Positions 12,392 to 13,497 of a DNA stretch of 13,497 bases are shown piece by piece. Under the pieces are notes generated by a model. The model worked only from the letters and a program-made list of their open reading frames with translations. It was not told the origin of the DNA and ran no database searches. The DNA is from Candidatus Nealsonbacteria bacterium CG08_land_8_20_14_0_20_36_22 (lineage in GTDB: Bacteria; Patescibacteriota; Minisyncoccia; Minisyncoccales; GWA2-38-27). The DNA is taken from assembly GCA_002774555.1 (NCBI GenBank), contig PEYC01000018.1, positions 1 to 13,497 on the forward strand, given 5' to 3'. How positions within the stretch are numbered: the first letter of the stretch is position 1; each line of letters opens with the position of its first letter. Made by a program: the position numbers and the translations under genes.

Positions 12392-13076
12392 CGCTTTCTA
12401 TGTAAGTTCTTTTGCCGGTATAAAACTTACCGAAATCAATATACTTGTCTTTTATACGATGCAGCTCTCCAGCCACCATATCTCTCACGCCAACAATTCC
12501 AATCTTTTTCCCTTTGACTCTCAAACGTTCTAATGGAGCTTGCATATCGGAATCACCAGAAAAAAGCATAATTGCTGTAATTTTTTCTACATCGTCCAAC
12601 ATATCCATCGTCATCTCAACGTCAAAATTACACTTCGGCTCCACGATAATTATTCCGGACTTTTTAAGTTCGTCTATTAACTCATAGATTTTACTTTTAA
12701 TTTGTCTATCGAATAACGTCATGGTACGACGCTGAAAAAATAAAGCTTCATCAATATCTTTTTTAATAAATTTCATTTCTTTTGGTGGATTTGGTCTTAA
12801 ATTTGCTCCCGTTTTCTTGATACGATTAAGAAAAGCTTCGGAATCTCTCTGGTTTCGTGGATTTAACCCATAATATACTTTAACCTCTTTGATGTTTGGG
12901 AAAGTAAAAAGTTGCCTGATCACATCTTTTATTCTGAATTTCCAACCTAAGACATCTTGCCAATGAAACATATTGGTTAAATCCAAGTATGCGAAAATAG
13001 AAGGTTCATTGTTAATCCAGTCCAAATAATCTTTTCTTACTATAAACTTATTTAAAATATCTTGAGGAATATCCAT
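12363..13076 (-). CDS. NYN-domain (LabA/DUF88-like) putative ribonuclease
   Basis: 237 residues. The NYN domain is a PIN-like fold, and members are known or suspected metal-dependent RNases. Acidic positions expected at the active site are visible: AYLDLTNMF (Asp32, with Asn35), CNFDVEMTMDML (Asp152, Glu154, Asp158) and LFSGDSDMQAPLERL (Asp175, Asp177). The KGKKIGIVG strand that follows is also typical. Residues about 95-130 form a charged stretch likely to lie outside the core fold. The C-terminal tail (ENPAFGGTA) is encoded by the small GC-rich hairpin at 12371-12387, so it may have been appended by that element. No Shine-Dalgarno sequence is clear at the ATG. Substrate is unknown. The gene is separated from both neighbours by AT-rich gaps. 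Confidence 0.85.
   Translation of the reverse strand: MDIPQDILNKFIVRKDYLDWINNEPSIFAYLDLTNMFHWQDVLGWKFRIKDVIRQLFTFPNIKEVKVYYGLNPRNQRDSEAFLNRIKKTGANLRPNPPKEMKFIKKDIDEALFFQRRTMTLFDRQIKSKIYELIDELKKSGIIIVEPKCNFDVEMTMDMLDDVEKITAIMLFSGDSDMQAPLERLRVKGKKIGIVGVRDMVAGELHRIKDKYIDFGKFYTGKRTYIESENPAFGGTA
12371..12387 (+). repeat. Small GC-rich hairpin, second copy of the TCCCGC/GCGGGA element
   Basis: TCCCGC, loop CAAAA, GCGGGA. Its reverse complement matches the core of the palindrome at 5362-5378 in 15 of 17 bases. On the - strand it encodes part of the NYN protein tail; on the + strand it is followed by TTTT. Confidence 0.7.
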
Positions 13077-13155
13077 AAATTTTAACCAATTTTTTGATTT
13101 TTATCTAATTAAAAATAGAGTTGATCCTATTTCTTCGTTTATTTTTAACATATTT

Positions 13156-13419
13156 TTATTTTATCACAATCTTGCCCCAAAATGTTACATAATAACCGCC
13201 CTCACAACTCGCCACCCATCTTCCAAATGGCGCCCACATCACATTATAATCGCAAATAAGCTCGCCAGTGTATTTATTTGTCGTGCCGTCAATTTTAGCT
13301 CTTTCTTCAAACACCTTATCGTATAAACTCTGATTATCCAGCCACGGCGCTCTCGCAAAGATAACAATAACGGCAGTAACTATTGCAATTATAATGAGTT
13401 TTCTATTTCTAGTCATCAT
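13156..13419 (-). CDS. Small secreted or membrane-anchored protein of unknown function
   Basis: 87 residues; no family is recognised. A basic start (MMTRNRK) and a hydrophobic run (LIIIAIVTAVIVIFA, about 8-22) form a signal anchor or signal peptide. The outer part is aromatic and has two cysteines, Cys56 and Cys72, that could form a disulfide (ELICDYNVMW and VASCEGGYYV). GGGG-containing sequence (AGGGGAAT) lies a suitable distance before the tandem ATGs, giving a good Shine-Dalgarno match. The start is five bases after the stop of the upstream gene, so the two form an operon. Either ATG (13419 or 13416) may be used. Confidence 0.7.
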   Translation of the reverse strand: MMTRNRKLIIIAIVTAVIVIFARAPWLDNQSLYDKVFEERAKIDGTTNKYTGELICDYNVMWAPFGRWVASCEGGYYVTFWGKIVIK

Positions 13420-13424
13420 ATGTT

Positions 13425-13497
13425 TTATTCCCCTACTTCAATTTGATTTGGCGTTTCTAAAATGATTTCCGGCTTGCCCTGATATTCTTTTACTTCC
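13425..13497 (-). CDS. 3' end of a gene, probably an OB-fold protein (partial)
   Basis: Only the last 23 residues and the TAA stop are inside the window: EVKEYQGKPEIILETPNQIE then VGE. The pattern V-K-x-Y-x-G-K-P-E-I-I-L-x-x-P-x-Q-I is the C-terminal strand pair seen in small OB-fold nucleic-acid-binding domains, some fused to nucleases or found in exported proteins. It is upstream of, and probably co-transcribed with, the 87-residue gene. The fold call rests on a short stretch, so it is tentative; that a coding end is here is well supported. Confidence 0.65.
   Translation of the reverse strand, partial: EVKEYQGKPEIILETPNQIEVGE

Noticed and set aside
1..13497. CRISPR array, prophage or insertion sequence
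   Set aside because: No regularly spaced direct repeats, no phage structural genes and no transposase gene; the only recombinase is Xer-like.

Overview
The window looks like a piece of a small, AT-rich bacterial genome from the Candidate Phyla Radiation (Patescibacteria), most likely a Parcubacteria-like lineage. This is inferred from compact gene layout, short divergent versions of universal genes, a short MreD-like protein, small secreted proteins of unknown function, AT-rich dispersed repeats between genes, and a bL9 gene (as I recall, bL9 is lost in Microgenomates but kept in many Parcubacteria). No search was run, so the taxonomy is an inference.

Layout. The left part (1-4831) reads on the + strand: a PlsC-like acyltransferase with its own promoter and terminator, tRNA-Ala(GGC), acyl carrier protein with a terminator, a membrane-anchored S41 C-terminal processing protease, an AT-rich repeat, then ribosomal protein bL9 and CTP synthase. 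bL27 (rpmA) is on the - strand; its 3' end overlaps that of pyrG. A back-to-back promoter pair separates rpmA from a + strand pair made of a geranylgeranyl-reductase-like flavoprotein and undecaprenyl diphosphate synthase. From 6844 to the right edge every gene is on the - strand. Read in transcription order from the right edge, these are: the end of a probable OB-fold protein, an 87-residue secreted or anchored protein, a NYN-domain putative nuclease, MreD, penicillin-binding protein 2, glutamyl-tRNA synthetase, a 131-residue exported protein, and a XerC/D-type tyrosine recombinase.

How the genes fit together. Most genes serve core functions: translation (tRNA-Ala, bL9, bL27, GltX), CTP synthesis (PyrG), and envelope construction (PlsC-like/ACP for acyl lipids, UppS for the lipid carrier, MreD/PBP2 for wall elongation, Ctp protease for envelope proteolysis). 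The flavoprotein beside UppS suggests possible saturation of polyprenyl chains.

The less ordinary signals are: (1) promoters whose predicted start site falls on or within a few bases of the start codon (ctpA, gltX, uppS), implying leaderless mRNAs beside Shine-Dalgarno-led genes; (2) two AT-rich repeats in the same orientation, one of which carries the gltX promoter; (3) a 17-bp perfect palindrome inside the flavoprotein gene that shares its TCCCGC/GCGGGA core with a hairpin in the end of the NYN gene; (4) a strong + strand promoter aimed at a two-hairpin, sRNA-like segment antisense to the NYN gene; (5) 14-bp inverted repeats bracketing the recombinase gene and running through the start codon of the exported-protein gene, compatible with (but not proof of) an invertible segment. 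There is no gene-free stretch longer than 300 bases.
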